Positions 10,959 through 21,420 of a stretch of DNA of 64,000 nucleotides are shown here, in pieces. Origin of the DNA: Isochrysis galbana. Taxonomy: Eukaryota; Haptophyta; Isochrysidales; Isochrysidaceae. The stretch is taken from the NCBI GenBank assembly GCA_018136815.1, contig CM030932.1:468014-532013 (forward strand), read 5' to 3'. The notes beneath the pieces are model-generated. The model was not told the DNA's origin, ran no database searches, and was given only the letters and a program-made list of their open reading frames with translations. Each line of letters starts with the position of its first letter. Positions within the stretch are counted from its first letter, which is position 1. The position numbers were made by a program, and so were the translations under genes.

Positions 10959-11895
10959 TATGCGGCTGTTAGCTTCTAGGGTAGCTTCTGGCTACTACGC
11001 TACTACTACTACATCATCACTATCACTTATCACTTATCACTACATCCATCTCTCTACTATAGAGCTCTCCCCCACTCTAGAGCCCTCACAGACATCGGAC
11101 GCACACCACACACCACACACCACACACCACACACCACCGTCGCGCCCACGCGCCCACCGCGAGCCACATCTCCCAAGCTCGCGCAGGAGTTTTTTTGTAC
11201 TATGCGGCTGTTAGCTTCTAGCCTCCAGCTACTACGCTACTACGCTACTACTACTACATCATCACTATCACTTATCACTTATCACTACATCCATCTCTCT
11301 ACTATAGAGCTCTCCCCCACTCTAGAGCCCCCACAGACATCGGACGCACACCACACACCACACGACACCACACACCACACACCACCGTCGCGCGTCGCGC
11401 CCACGCGCCCACCGCGAGCCACATCTCCCAAGCTCGCGCAGGAGTTTTTTTGTACTATGCGGCTGTTAGCTTCTAGCCTCCAGCTACTACGCTACTACGC
11501 TACTACTACTACATCATCACTATCACTTATCATTTATCACTACATCCATCTCTCTACTATAGAGCTCTCCCCCCACTCTAGAGCCTCCACAGACATCGGA
11601 CGCACACCACACACCACACACCACACACCACCGTCGCGCCCACCGCGAGCCACATCTCCCAACCTCGCGCAGGAGTTTTTTTGTACACTGTGCTGTTGTT
11701 AGCTTCTAGGGTAGCTTCTGGCTACTACGATACTACTACTACATCATCATCATCACTATCACTTATCACTACATCCACATCCACCTCTCTACTATATATA
11801 GAGCTCTCCCCCACCTTAGAGCCTCCACAGACATCGGACGCACACCACACACCACACACCACACACCTGCGAGCCACATCTCCTAAGCTCCACGC
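10917..11895. repeat. Tandem array, ~224-255-bp unit, 4+ copies
   Basis: Repeat units begin with GAGCCACATCTCC at 10917, 11161, 11416, 11647 and 11871 (spacings 244, 255, 231 and 224). Each unit holds the minus-strand start region of the neighbouring gene (ATGTAC-A7), a CTACTAC/TATCACT-rich part, AGAGCTCTCCCCC, and a CACACCACA run of variable length that explains most of the size differences. The last copy is diverged. The array sits at and upstream of the start of the minus-strand gene, so it duplicates its 5' exon and probable promoter. Confidence 0.9.
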
Positions 11896-11965
11896 TCAAG
11901 CAGAATTCTTTCGCGTACTATGTGACATAGCTATGTTGCATGTTATTGTGCTACACTGCACACAA

Positions 11966-12300
11966 CTATCGTTAAAACGATAGGGTCATGGAGCGCGCGC
12001 CGCTCCCCTCCCCCTCCACCTCCACCGTCTGACGAATTGGAGTGGCCCATAGGGCCTGAGGGCAATGAGGAATGAGGAAGGGGCGAAGCCGGCGGCAGGC
12101 GCGGCGAGGGAGACCACTTCAGAGGTGCTGACGGGCTGAAGCCCGTCAGCAGAGGAAGGCGGGCAGGCGGGCTTGAGCGAGGGCGAGGACGGCGGCGAGA
12201 GCGACATCGAGCGAGGGGCGAGAGGCGAGGGTGAGTGAGAGGAGGGCTGTGATGGCAGGGGCTGGTGAGGCGAGGCGAGGTTGTAGGGTCTGAGTGTTAC
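11966..12300 (+). mobile_element. MERA 5' module joined to an antisense LINE-like segment
   Basis: The palindrome CTATCGTTAAAACGATAG (11966-11983) is followed by an ATG (11988) opening MERAPLP, which stops after 14 codons. From about 12116 to 12300 the sequence is the reverse complement of 52355-52533, including the frame for MSLSPPSSPSLKPACPPSS and an ACGGGCT..AGCCCGT hairpin. So one 5' module is attached to an inverted piece of another repeat. This is direct evidence of mosaic structure. Confidence 0.55.
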
Positions 12301-12997
12301 GAGCTTTGGGTAGAGTTATGGAGCTCGCTAGAATGTAATGTGGTTCATAACACATACGTGGACGGTTACACGACCGCCTTTACAAAAGAGGAATGCGAAC
12401 AATGCTTCCCCAATAACGACACTTACGCCAGATTCAGGGGCGAATACATACATAAGCAATCATTTCTAGATTCGTGGCAACTGATAGTCGACCATGCCGA
12501 TGTGCGCTCAGGAGCGCAACCTTTCAACCAACACCGAAAACGAGCCAAACATCAGACGCCCGTCGAATGCGAGAAGTGGGCGACGATGCCGTGCTCTTTC
12601 GTGCGCATTTGAAGAATGCGGGGGTAATTGAGGTATACGTGCACAGAGAGCTGCACGGTGTGGACACAACACGGCCCGCGCGTTCTCGCAGCCCATGTCG
12701 TCGAAGGCGCCCCACACCCATGACGAGCGCTTTTGGCCGCTGCTCCTCGCGCGTTGCATCACGTGCGCGTTTGCCTGCGCGACTGTGCCCGCCAAGTCCA
12801 CTGTAGCATAGTCATCCCCTCCCTCTTGTGCCGCTTGAAGGTGCGGGCCATCAAAAGTCCCAGTGCACCACCCGAACACGGGGGGAAATTACCCCCCGTA
12901 TATATACATGTTATATTTACTAGAGTATTCGACCCCCCTCTCCGACCCCCCTCCCTCCCCCCCCCCCCCCCCCCACACACACTCAATTGCATCGTGA
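12301..12997. other. Intergenic region, possible coding remnant
   Basis: 12340-12600 is less GC-rich than its surroundings and has a plus-strand frame with natural-looking composition (contains TKEECEQCFPNNDTYARF), but no family was recognised. A C-run and CA-rich stretch lie at 12950-12985. Confidence 0.35.
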
Positions 12998-13258
12998 TCA
13001 CAGCAGAGTAACCTGCACCTTGAGCTTCCTCAGCTGTGAGAGCATTGGCTGGCTCTCCGCGCCAATAGGGTTGCACGAGAGGTTTACCGACGACAGCCGG
13101 AAGCTCCGCGCGAGCTCGCACAGGCGCTGCACGCCCGCCGGTCCGATCCGGTTGCGGTCGAGGATGAGCGTATGGGTCCTCCGACACGCTCCTGCGTGAT
13201 CGAACCCAAGAGGGTCGCTCTCGCTCCTAAACTGAGACGGCAGCGCTGACGCGAGCAC
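12998..13258 (-). CDS. LRR C-terminal segment, probably the 3' end of the ankyrin gene
   Basis: The minus frame encodes one or two ribonuclease-inhibitor-type leucine-rich repeats (LILDRNRIGPAGVQRL, then VNLSCNPIG) and a stop after KVQVTLL. It overlaps the end of the ankyrin frame in a different phase. A plausible acceptor (CACGCAG) precedes ACRRTHTLIL near 13196, but I could not find a donor with matching phase. Ankyrin plus LRR in one product is likely but unproven; a frameshift or a separate remnant are the alternatives. Confidence 0.45.
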   Translation of the reverse strand: MLASALPSQFRSESDPLGFDHAGACRRTHTLILDRNRIGPAGVQRLCELARSFRLSSVNLSCNPIGAESQPMLSQLRKLKVQVTLL

Positions 13259-14114
13259 TTCGCCTAAACGGTCCGTGCATGCACGACAGCATCAGCGCAT
13301 CCATCCCGTCAATGTCGGCGGCGCAGGGGTCCGCGTGCGCCTCCAGCAAGACGCCCACGCACGAGCCATGTCCATGTTCCACCGCATAGTGCAGGGGCGT
13401 CCATCTGTCCTCGTCGGCCGTGTGCACGCCCGCTCTCGCCCGCACGAGCGCCTTAACGCACCCCTCGTTCCCATTGCACGCGGCCCGCGCCAGGGCCGTC
13501 AGACCGGTCGATGTGCAGTCGGTCAGTCGCGCGCCGGCGCGCACCAGCATGTCGATGCACAACACGTGCCCAGAGTGGCTGCTGGTCTCGGAGGCGGCAA
13601 TGATCAGGGCGGTCCACCCATGTGACTCAGACGCGTGCGGCGAGGCCTTGGCGCACAGCAGCTCATCCGCGCACATGTGGTGCCCCCGTGCGCAAGCGAA
13701 CATCAAAGGCGTGTACCCCTTGGCGCTGCTCGCGTCCACCGCGGCTCTGGCGCGGAGAAGGGCCTGTGCGCACTCGTGGCTGCCCACTTGGCATGCCACC
13801 AAGAGGGCCGTCTTCCCGCTTGGTGGGCTCAGCTCGAGCGCGGCCTTGGCACGAAGCAGCACCTCCACACACGGCGCATGTCGGTATCTGCAGGCCCATA
13901 GAAGGGGGGTGAACCCCTTGTCGTCCACCGCGTCGGCGTGGGCACCCGCGTGCAGGAGGCGCTCAACGCACGAGAAGTTGCCTTGCTTGCACGCGGCCAT
14001 GAGGGCTGTCAACCCTCCGCCTGCCGCGCTCTCCTCGAGGCGTCCCGCGTGACCCTGTCCGAGCAGGAGCTCGACGGCTCGCACATCGTCGCCCTCTACG
14101 AGGGGTGGTGTCAT
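13227..14114 (-). CDS. Ankyrin-repeat protein
   Basis: The chosen start is the ATG at 14114 (MTPPLVEGDDVRAVELLL). The open frame goes back to 14363, but only through low-complexity proline sequence encoded by G-rich DNA. About eight ankyrin repeats follow, with consensus features such as GLTALMAACKQGN, GFTPLLWACRYRH, GYTPLMFACARGHH, GWTALIIAASE and RWTPLHYAVEHGHGS. Ankyrin repeats act as protein-protein interaction modules; nothing here identifies a partner. The frame ends shortly after the last repeat (DALMLSCMHG) and may splice onto the LRR segment at 12998-13258. No targeting signal or membrane segment is visible. Confidence 0.8.
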   Translation of the reverse strand: MTPPLVEGDDVRAVELLLGQGHAGRLEESAAGGGLTALMAACKQGNFSCVERLLHAGAHADAVDDKGFTPLLWACRYRHAPCVEVLLRAKAALELSPPSGKTALLVACQVGSHECAQALLRARAAVDASSAKGYTPLMFACARGHHMCADELLCAKASPHASESHGWTALIIAASETSSHSGHVLCIDMLVRAGARLTDCTSTGLTALARAACNGNEGCVKALVRARAGVHTADEDRWTPLHYAVEHGHGSCVGVLLEAHADPCAADIDGMDALMLSCMHGPFRRSARVSAAVSV

Positions 14115-14388
14115 GTCAGGGAGAACGAGGCGAAGGAGGGGGCTGGGGCGCTGGGCGTGTAGAGGGGCCGGGGCGCTGGGCGGATGGGGGACGGCTCGGC
14201 GGCTGAGGAGGGGGAGGGGGGAGGCGAGGGGTTGGGGGAGCTCGGCGGGGAGGGGGGGGTGGGGGGACTCGGCGGGGGGAAGGGGGGGCGGGGACTCAGG
14301 GGGGGGGGACTCAGTGGCGGGGGGAAGGGGGTCGAGAATAATCATACCGTCAGGGGGCCCCATCTTTTCACAAGCAGTGTGACCTTTT

Positions 14389-14967
14389 TCACAGGAGGCG
14401 TCTTGTGAAAAGCCCAGTGAAGTGTGTGTGTGGGGGGGGGGCAGTCACAATGGGGACGGTCGAAGTCCCGCGCCTTTTGGCGCGGAGGGGGGGGGGGGTA
14501 TTGGAAGTCACAAGTGTCAGAGCGGGGACGGTAGAAGTCCCGCACCTTTGCCGCGCCACAAGCCTCGCCGCAGCGGCAGCTTCGGCCATTTCCGCAGCTT
14601 TCTTTGCCGCCTCCTCCTCCTTCTCGATTCGCTTGGCTTCAGCTACCGCCTCCAGCTGGGCGATCCGAGTTTTCTCACGCTCACGCTCCTTGAAGTCGGC
14701 GATCATGTCTTCGCAGGCCGCGAGGTGCTCCATGGGCTCCCAGGTGTTGTCGCGCGTGTCGTAGCCCTTCCACTTCACAAGCCACTGGGTCACGCCCTTG
14801 GCCTTGCGCTCGCGAATGATCTTCTCTGGCTCATAGGTATCGTTGCCTGCGGCGCCGTCGAAAGCGCTGCTCGGGGTGCGCTTCGTCTGCCCGCCTTGGG
14901 CCTGCAGTGGCCGTGTTGCCGCCGCTGGCGCTGCCTTATTCTTTCCGTTGGCTTTCTTGGGCGCCAT
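14389..14967 (-). CDS. Small chromodomain protein
   Basis: The 192-residue product starts MAPKKANGKNK, a basic Ala/Lys-rich tail suited to nuclear import. A single chromodomain follows at about residues 45-97: YEPEKIIRERKAKG, then WLVKWKGYDTRDNTWEP and an aliphatic end helix, with the aromatic cage positions (Y, W, W) present. Chromodomains bind methylated histone tails. The rest is a charged EKEEEAAKKAAEMAEAAAAA coiled coil. The C-terminal 50 residues contain two RxGTSTVP repeats from a duplicated GGGACGGT segment, so the true 3' end may be shorter. A stand-alone nuclear protein is likelier than an integrase tail, since no integrase is adjacent. Confidence 0.8.
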   Translation of the reverse strand: MAPKKANGKNKAAPAAATRPLQAQGGQTKRTPSSAFDGAAGNDTYEPEKIIRERKAKGVTQWLVKWKGYDTRDNTWEPMEHLAACEDMIADFKEREREKTRIAQLEAVAEAKRIEKEEEAAKKAAEMAEAAAAARLVARQRCGTSTVPALTLVTSNTPPPLRAKRRGTSTVPIVTAPPPHTHFTGLFTRRLL

Positions 14968-15059
14968 CCCCTTTTGCGACCAGCGACACCGTGCGCCTGT
15001 GCGACCGCGCGACCGCGCCTTCGTAAGGATTTAGTATGCTTATAAGAAACTATAAAATA

Positions 15060-15220
15060 AATCCCCACGGAACGCGGAGCGCAGAGCCCGGGCGCCCGGG
15101 CCAAGCAGTTAACTGCCGGACTAACTGCCTCCTCGAGCCCCAACCAGTTAGCTTAACTGGTCCTCCTAGAGGCAATAACTGCCACTCTCCAAAAGCAGCA
15201 GTTACTGGCAGTCCCTAGCC
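15060..15220. other. Short palindrome-rich segment before the LINE remnant
   Basis: Contains repeated CAGTTAACTG, ACTAACTG and CAGTTACTG motifs in both orientations. They resemble the fold-back segments at 45900-46060. No gene seen. Confidence 0.35.
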
Positions 15221-15475
15221 TTGATAGGGACCTACAACCGCTTCACAAACAGAGACCCAACCTGCCGCCTCTGCAAATTAGCCACAGAAACCTCCACCCA
15301 CCTAGGATACTGCACAGCACTGGACAACACATTTGAAACGCTCGACGCACTCACAGACTCCACCCCAACACGACTCGTCACGACTCCCGCCGACAAGGCC
15401 GTCGAACAGAGGATAGAGAATAGAGAATGGAATCGTGAGATCGTAAGGAGAGTGAGAGTGAGAGTGAGAATGTGA
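15221..15475 (+). pseudogene. C-terminal fragment of a non-LTR retrotransposon ORF2
   Basis: The frame contains RFTNRDPTCRLCKLATETST-H, a CX2CX8HX3C knuckle like the one at the C-terminus of LINE reverse-transcriptase proteins, followed by about 60 residues rich in Asp and Thr. The upstream reverse-transcriptase domain is absent. It is preceded by unrelated repetitive sequence. Interpreted as a 5'-truncated LINE relic. Confidence 0.5.
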
Positions 15476-15739
15476 GAGTTAGACGAGCCGGTGGCTGACG
15501 CGTGCACAAGGGGGGAACCGCCTAATGGTGGGGGGAGAAGGAGAAGGGCCTGGGGAGTGGGGGTGTGGGGTGTGGGGTGTAGAAAGTTTGCTGCGTGAAA
15601 GTCGTGGGTCCTGAGTCCTGAGCCGCGTGTGCGGTGTTACGATTGTACATTGTACATTGTACATTCCACACAGGTGTTTGTGTGGTTTTTTTATCTCTCC
15701 CATCTAAAGTAGGGGGGAGTGGGGAGGGAGAGGGAGCCT

Positions 15740-16130
15740 AGTTGTCACGTCAGGCCTGACGTCACGCTGTCGTCAGGTAGGTGTCAGGTCAGTTGTCAGT
15801 TGAACCTGACGGTGACCGTCAGACGTCTACTTGTCATATGGCTGACCGATCTCTACGATTAAAAATATTAGAAAGGAATATATGAAAGGTACAAGTTGTC
15901 AAAAAAGAGTGACCCGTGCCGATAGCACTATCCTTACCAGCACAGATCCGAGCAGTCTCGCACGCGTGCCGCGTGCAACCTAACCTCTGCCGCGACGCAC
16001 TGTGCACTGTGCCACCGTAGCGTGCGTAACACCATGGTCGAATTTTGCACTATATAGCGTATACTTTTATAAACATTAATTGGACCTGACGTCAGGTCTG
16101 ACGTCACTGACGTCAGGTTGTGTAAGGCCC
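15740..16130. repeat. AT-rich fold-back element with CCTGACGTCAGG-type ends
   Basis: The left end (15746-15775) and right end (16083-16119) are inverted and share TGACGTCAG-rich sequence, about 18 of 21 positions; the interior is AT-rich. Candidate MITE. The target-site duplication is not clear (at best TTGT). Confidence 0.5.
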
Positions 16131-16269
16131 CGTGGACATGACACCTGCCGATAGGTTGATAGGTTTGACAAGCCCGGGATGAGGGAGCGAGCTCTCTCGT
16201 TTAAATACTAAAGTTAGAGTAGCGGCACGAGCGACCGATCTAGGATTAAAAAGAGCTCGCGCCGCGCGG

Positions 16270-16400
16270 AGGGGGGGAGGCAGAGAGAGAGAGAGAGAGT
16301 GGAGAGAGAGAGAAGAGAGCGGAGAGAAGAAGGGAGTTGGGGGGGTTAGAAAGAAAGAAGAAGAGAGAGATGAGAGAGAAGAGAGAGGGAGCTGAGGGAA
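16270..16400. repeat. GA-rich tract upstream of the JmjC gene
   Basis: A purine run (GAGAGA, GAAGAA) directly before the start codon at 16405, in the position seen for several genes of this window. Probably 5' UTR or promoter-proximal sequence. Confidence 0.6.
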
Positions 16401-16404
16401 GGCG

Positions 16405-18303
16405 ATGGCGCGCGCCATCCCTCTCTCTCTCCTCTCTCTCCTCTCGTGCGTGGTCCCTGAGTCGTATGCGTCGTGTGCGCGTGCGCCAGCGAGCCGGATT
16501 GCGGCTGCCCCTCCTCCCTCTCGCTCCGCCTTCGATCTCGCCCACGCCCTCACTAGAACGAGCTCTCTTCCCCCTTTTAGCTGGCGCTTCTCTCTCTCTT
16601 CTCTCGTCTCCGCACCTTCCTTCGTCTCCTACAGCTGGGCGCGGGCGCCATTCAAGCTGAACGAGCGGTGGGGGTTTGCCGTGGATGCCTACACCATGGC
16701 CGATGTCGCTGCCGACGTGACGCGCCTGCCACCCATGTTTGTGGCGAGGGGAGTCGTGCACGAGGGAGGTATCTACAATGCTCCGATGGACGAGGGCTTC
16801 ACCTTCTCCTCTGTGGAGGAGGCGATGGAGAGCGCGACGGTGGTGCTGCTCAATGCGGGCTTTCTGATTCCCAAGCTCGCGGTCGTCTCGCTCGCCATGC
16901 TCGAGGCGACGCTGCTGCCCATCTGGCTCAACGTCTACCTCTCGCGGCCGGGCCTCACGCGCTCGACGCAGCTTCACACTGACAAGCAGGACGTCCTGCT
17001 CGTGCAGTGCTCGGGACGCAAGCGGTGGCGCGTGTACGCGCCGCCCGAGCCGTCCAAGGCGGCTGGACTCGACCCATTCGGCCGAGGCAAAGGCACCGAC
17101 CTCAACTGGGAGCCGGGCGAGCTGCTGCTCGACGTCACGACGGTGCGCGCGCCACCGCGTGCTCAGCCTCACGGGCTCGCCGCGAGCGCGGCAAGGGCAT
17201 CCGTGCTCGCCCCGCGCGGTCCCCCCCCCACATACGCGTGCGAATCCCACGCGGACCCGCACAGACCGTCCGCCCGGCCCCGCGCGCTCCACCCACTGCG
17301 CGCCCCACTGCGCACCTACCGTTGGGCTAGCGGTGTCCCCACCCCAGCCCCTTCTCGCTCCGCCCTGCAGGCACCTGGCGAGGTGCTCTATATTCCCGCC
17401 GGCTTCCCCCATGAGACGGACACGCTCGCCGAAGCCTCGCGCGACGACGGTGTGCCGGCATCCGCCGCGGGCGGAGTGTTGCTCCGCGACGGCACCGGCG
17501 AGGACGAGTTCTCGGTCCATCTGACCATTGGCGTCGACACGCACTTGTGGGGCCTCAACTATGCCACACTGCGTGAGCAGGCCCTCCTCGCGGTCGGCCA
17601 GCCCGCGACGATCACGCTGCCTTCGGGCGCGCAGGCACCCATCACCGCCCTCCCGCTCGAGCAGTGGTCGGCGCTGAGCGAGCCGCTGCCGCTCGGCTTC
17701 CTCGCCGCGCCCCACCTAGAGGCGGTGGCACCCGTCGACGCCTCCGCCGCGAGCGCCGATCTTGCGATCGCCAAAGGGAGCCTCGTCTCCCACATCGCGG
17801 CGGAAGCGGCGCGCCGTATGGTGGCCGCCGAGACCGAGCGCTGCAGAAGTATGGTGGGCGCGCCGGAAGACGCGTCGGTCGACACGGTGTGCGAATCGCT
17901 CGTCAGCGCGCTCAAGCTACGAGACGTCGCCTCGCGCTTTGTCGACCATCACGCGGCGGTGCTCGCCATCCAGGAGACCGTGTACCGCCGCACTGCACAC
18001 GAGCCGTCCACCGGCGGGCCGCCCTCGATGCGCGAGCGCAAGGCAGCGATCGATCAGCTATTTGGCGCGATGGACCAGCTCGACCTCGTGATGGATAACC
18101 TCGCCAAGGGCGTCGCGCCGCCCTCGGCCGCTGCGCTGCACACCGCCGCCGTGGGTCGTGCCGGGCCCGCCGGGCCGACTGCCGCCGCGGCCGCCCCAGG
18201 CCTAGCGAGCGGCAGCAGCGCCAAGGCCGGCGGCTTTGGCGGAGGTGGGGCGCCCGCCAAGGCGGGTAAGAAGGGCGGGAAGGCCAAGTCGAAGAAGCGA
18301 TAA
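16405..18303 (+). CDS. JmjC/Cupin_4-type 2-oxoglutarate oxygenase
   Basis: Exons 16405-17142 and 17371-18303 encode about 556 residues. The family (MINA53/NO66-like) are Fe(II)/2-oxoglutarate hydroxylases acting on ribosomal proteins or histones. Seen here: LNVYLSRPGLTRSTQLHTDK, with the first two iron ligands as HxD (H191, D193); DVLLVQCSGRKRWRVYAPP; then APGEVLYIPAGFPHE with the third ligand H260; then SVHLTIGVDTHLWGLNY. A helical domain and a Gly/Lys-rich basic tail (KAGKKGGKAKSKKR) follow, suggesting nuclear or nucleolar location. The intron (GTGCGC..TGCAG) is 228 nt, a multiple of three without stops, so the frame reads through; the spliced product brings DVTT next to APGEVLYIP as in the family. 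The first ~85 residues are low-complexity and the true start may lie further down. Confidence 0.85.
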   Translation: MARAIPLSLLSLLSCVVPESYASCARAPASRIAAAPPPSRSAFDLAHALTRTSSLPPFSWRFSLSSLVSAPSFVSYSWARAPFKLNERWGFAVDAYTMADVAADVTRLPPMFVARGVVHEGGIYNAPMDEGFTFSSVEEAMESATVVLLNAGFLIPKLAVVSLAMLEATLLPIWLNVYLSRPGLTRSTQLHTDKQDVLLVQCSGRKRWRVYAPPEPSKAAGLDPFGRGKGTDLNWEPGELLLDVTTVRAPPRAQPHGLAASAARASVLAPRGPPPTYACESHADPHRPSARPRALHPLRAPLRTYRWASGVPTPAPSRSALQAPGEVLYIPAGFPHETDTLAEASRDDGVPASAAGGVLLRDGTGEDEFSVHLTIGVDTHLWGLNYATLREQALLAVGQPATITLPSGAQAPITALPLEQWSALSEPLPLGFLAAPHLEAVAPVDASAASADLAIAKGSLVSHIAAEAARRMVAAETERCRSMVGAPEDASVDTVCESLVSALKLRDVASRFVDHHAAVLAIQETVYRRTAHEPSTGGPPSMRERKAAIDQLFGAMDQLDLVMDNLAKGVAPPSAAALHTAAVGRAGPAGPTAAAAAPGLASGSSAKAGGFGGGGAPAKAGKKGGKAKSKKR

Positions 18304-19597
18304 GCGGCTGGGCCGGCTGCGGGATGTATTCGCGCATGAGGGGGTGGGGGAATGGGAGGGTTCCGGTGCGCCGGCCGCTGTAACTCGAGCACGCATGCTA
18401 CGGCACGCCGCTCCGCCGAGCGCACCGTACGGGGCAGGGGCGGGATTCTGGCTGAGAAGAATGGTTTGCCCTCATTTACACGGGTACGACCAACTTGGCA
18501 GCGGTGGCCATGGCGGTATGCCCCCTCGCATTGGTCGGAACAAGCCCCCTGGTCCCTCCCACGCAGCACATGTTGGCTTGGCTGCGAGCCTGCGTGTGTT
18601 GGGGACCCATTGAGCCGCATCGGGCTGCCGCCGTGGCGAATACGACATAGAGAGTCTAATAGAGACGAAGCACTGACCCCCAGACGGCAGCAAAGGTTAA
18701 CGGTGAGAAAGAAAGAGCAATATACCGCAATAGCTCATAGCTACAATAATCGGCGCCGACGGCACATCAACCGATGAAGCCCGCAACCGCAAGCTAGCTC
18801 AGCAACACGATGGCGGCTTGCCTATATTCGGTGCCAATTAGAGGAGGCCGCGTCAGCCTCCGACCCACTCCCGCCTCCGACCCACTCCCCTCTTCCCCTC
18901 GCAACGTTGCTCGGGAGGCTCTGCCGCGCGGAAGGCGGAAGGATGATTTTAACGGGTTATGGATTATTTTAACGGGTTATCCTTGGTCCTTGAGCCTGTG
19001 GCAGCGCGCAAGCAAAGCAACGCTTCGTAATGCATGCGCATGCCACACGCCGCATCCCTGATCGCTGAAGACATGCTTTGTAGCTACGCCCGCACGTTCC
19101 GCTCCCTCCCTCGCCATGCCTTATTGCAGCTACTCACCTAGCTTCTGCTATGTGGTTAGGGTGCGCTATAGCACGTGGGAGGGTGGGGTGGGGTGGGGGG
19201 GGAGGCACTAGCGCCACTTGCTTTTTAGAGTCATGTGTAGATCCACATGTGTAGTAGGGGTCATGTGGTGGGGCGGGCGCCTCGTGCCCTCCCGCTCAGG
19301 CACTAACGCCCCATCGAGGGCCGGGGGGGCCTTTCCGTCACCCTCATGCCCTCATGTCTCATGTCCTGCCTGTCGCTTTTGGGCCTTTTGGCATGGGCCG
19401 AGCAATTCATCTCAAACGAACGTGCCCAAACCCTCCCTATCTAGACGCGTACCGCAACTCGCACTCCTACGCCCACTCCAGACGTGCGTGCCTTCGAACT
19501 CACTCCCCCAGCCCCCAGCGACTCGTACCGACTACAAAACAAATCGTAACAAACTAGCCGCTACCGTTGCTACCGCTACTTACACGGCGTGAGGCAG
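18304..19597. other. Intergenic region
   Basis: No gene or RNA recognised. Two direct copies of ATTTTAACGGGTTAT lie at 18946-18979 and a G-run near 19190-19205. The remainder shows no coding signal I trust. Confidence 0.5.
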
Positions 19598-20070
19598 AAA
19601 CTATCGTTATAGTTTTAGCGATGGAGCGCGCGCCGACCGTTCCCACCTCCCAGCCCCCCGCCGTCACGACGCCCCATAGGGGCCGCCCCAAGCCGCCGGA
19701 GCGCCGGAGCCGGAGCCGAAGCGCTCGCAGGCCCCACCTCTGTCTGACCAGGACGTCGACATGGCGTCGCCTCCCTCTCCTCCTGCAAGCAGCCACAGAC
19801 ACAGGGAGCAGGCAAAATCCTGTTCCCTGCTGTCAACCAGGCTCAGGGCAATGCCCTACCCCCCAACTCTCTCGCTTCTCCACCCAACCAAGGACTCCCC
19901 ATGGACCATGGAGGGTGGCAGCACTGCTGTACTGCTGTCACCCCTATGGTGGCAACTCCTACCTTCAGTGCACCCCTCATGGGCGGGCACTTCACACAAC
20001 AAACAATCCAAGGGGCTTTTGCAGCCTCCAACACAACTCAACAACAACCCAGAGGTCATTCATACGCTGA
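19598..20070 (+). mobile_element. MERA retroposon, diverged copy
   Basis: AACTATCGTTATAGTTTTAGCG (19599-19620, near-palindromic) precedes an ATG at 19621 opening MERAPTVPTSQPP. About 300 bp downstream the frame for PMVATPTFSAPLMGGHFT (19944-20000) parallels PMVETSTISAPNMGGHFT of the full copy at 46550-47687. The 3' half and A-rich tail are missing; sequence passes into CT-rich DNA. Confidence 0.6.
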
Positions 20071-20199
20071 GGCGACTCAGCACTCAGCAACTCAGCAAGC
20101 CCTACCAATAATTGATAATGATATAATGGGTAATGGGTGGATGGAGGTTGGTCGTAGCGACCCCGAGGTGGATGCTTGTACTACTTTGGTACTTTGGTA

Positions 20200-20697
20200 C
20201 CACCTCCCCCCCCCCCCCCTCTTTCCCTCTTTCCCTCTTTCCCTCTTTCCCTCCTTCCCTCTTCTCTCTCGCCTCCGCTCACACCTCTTCTCTAGTCTGC
20301 CCACTTTACTCCTACGAGTAAAATTGGACTTTACTCCTACCTCTTCCCTCCCCTCTCCTTTTTGTTTTCTCTCCCCCCCTCCTCTCCCCCTCCGCGCGGA
20401 CTAACCTTATAATCTTCCGGCCCCCACGTTTCTTCCCCGCCGCTCTCTCTCTCTCTCTCTCTCCCTCCCTATTTCTTTCTCCCTCTCCCCCTTGCCCTCC
20501 CTCTCACAAAAGTATTCGATCTCTCGTTCTCACTTGTACCTAAACAGCAGCCCCTCCCTCCCCCCTCTTCCCACCGCGCGCCGTGTGTCGCCTCTCTCTC
20601 TCTTCTTCTCTACCTTTAGAGTACTCTCTCTCTCTCTCTCTCTTTCTCTCTTCTCTCTTCTCTCTCTCTCTCTTCTCTCTTCTCTCTTCTCTCTTCT

Positions 20698-20749
<52 letters not shown>

Positions 20750-21420
20750 CCCCCCCTCTCTCTCGCCCCCCCGTATTTCTTTTTCAGGAACATTGGCCTT
20801 TATTCTGTCTTCAGTTCTTTTGTCTCTCTTTCCAACCCAAGCTGTCGAGCGTTCTCCCTCTCTCTCGAACGAACAGCCGTGGCTCCTCAACGTGTCCCCT
20901 CCCTCCTTCTCATACATAATCACCTTCCTTTTCTCTCATATATCGACACATCTCCGCTCTTCTTTCCCCTTTTCATGGCCAACTCTCCTCTCGCCCTCTC
21001 TTCAACCTTCCCTCCCTCTCGCCCCGTTCTTTTCTCTCTCCACCTCCGCAAAACCTTCTTACTCATACCCTCCCTCTCTCCCTCCTCCTCCCTCTCTTCT
21101 CTTCCCTCTCTCTCCCTCCCTCTCTCTCCCACGGGGCGCCACGCTAGGTGAGCTCCTCCCCTTCTCCCTCCCTCCCTCTCTCTCTCCCGTTAACCTCTGT
21201 CTCCCCTCTCTCCGCTTCCCTCGAGCTCCCGAGCCCCTCTCCATCGGCTGCCGCGGGGTCCAACGTGTACGACTCGCTCAATCACACACACACACACATA
21301 CACACAACAGAGAGAGAGAGAGAGAGAAGAGCCTGGCACTTCTGCTACGGGCTCCCTCTCTTTCTCCCTCCCTCCCCCCCCCCTCTGTGTGTGTGTGTGT
21401 GCGCGCGCACGCGCTCGTGC
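20200..21420. repeat. CT-rich tract upstream of the UBE2G-like gene
   Basis: Pyrimidine-rich sequence with CTTTCC units (20220-20270), (CT)n (20445-20465, 20620-20760), CA and GA runs at 21285-21330, and C-runs near 21370-21440. No credible coding frame. It probably includes the promoter and 5' UTR of the gene starting at 21879. Confidence 0.8.

Noticed and set aside
10908-11880. CRISPR-like spaced repeats
   Set aside because: The unit is about 240 bp and repeats in full without unique spacers. It is a minisatellite in a eukaryotic genome.
12265-12612. 116-codon plus-strand frame as a gene
   Set aside because: Part of it looks natural, but its start lies in the repeat at 12116-12300 and no relative was recognised, so it is listed only as a possible remnant.
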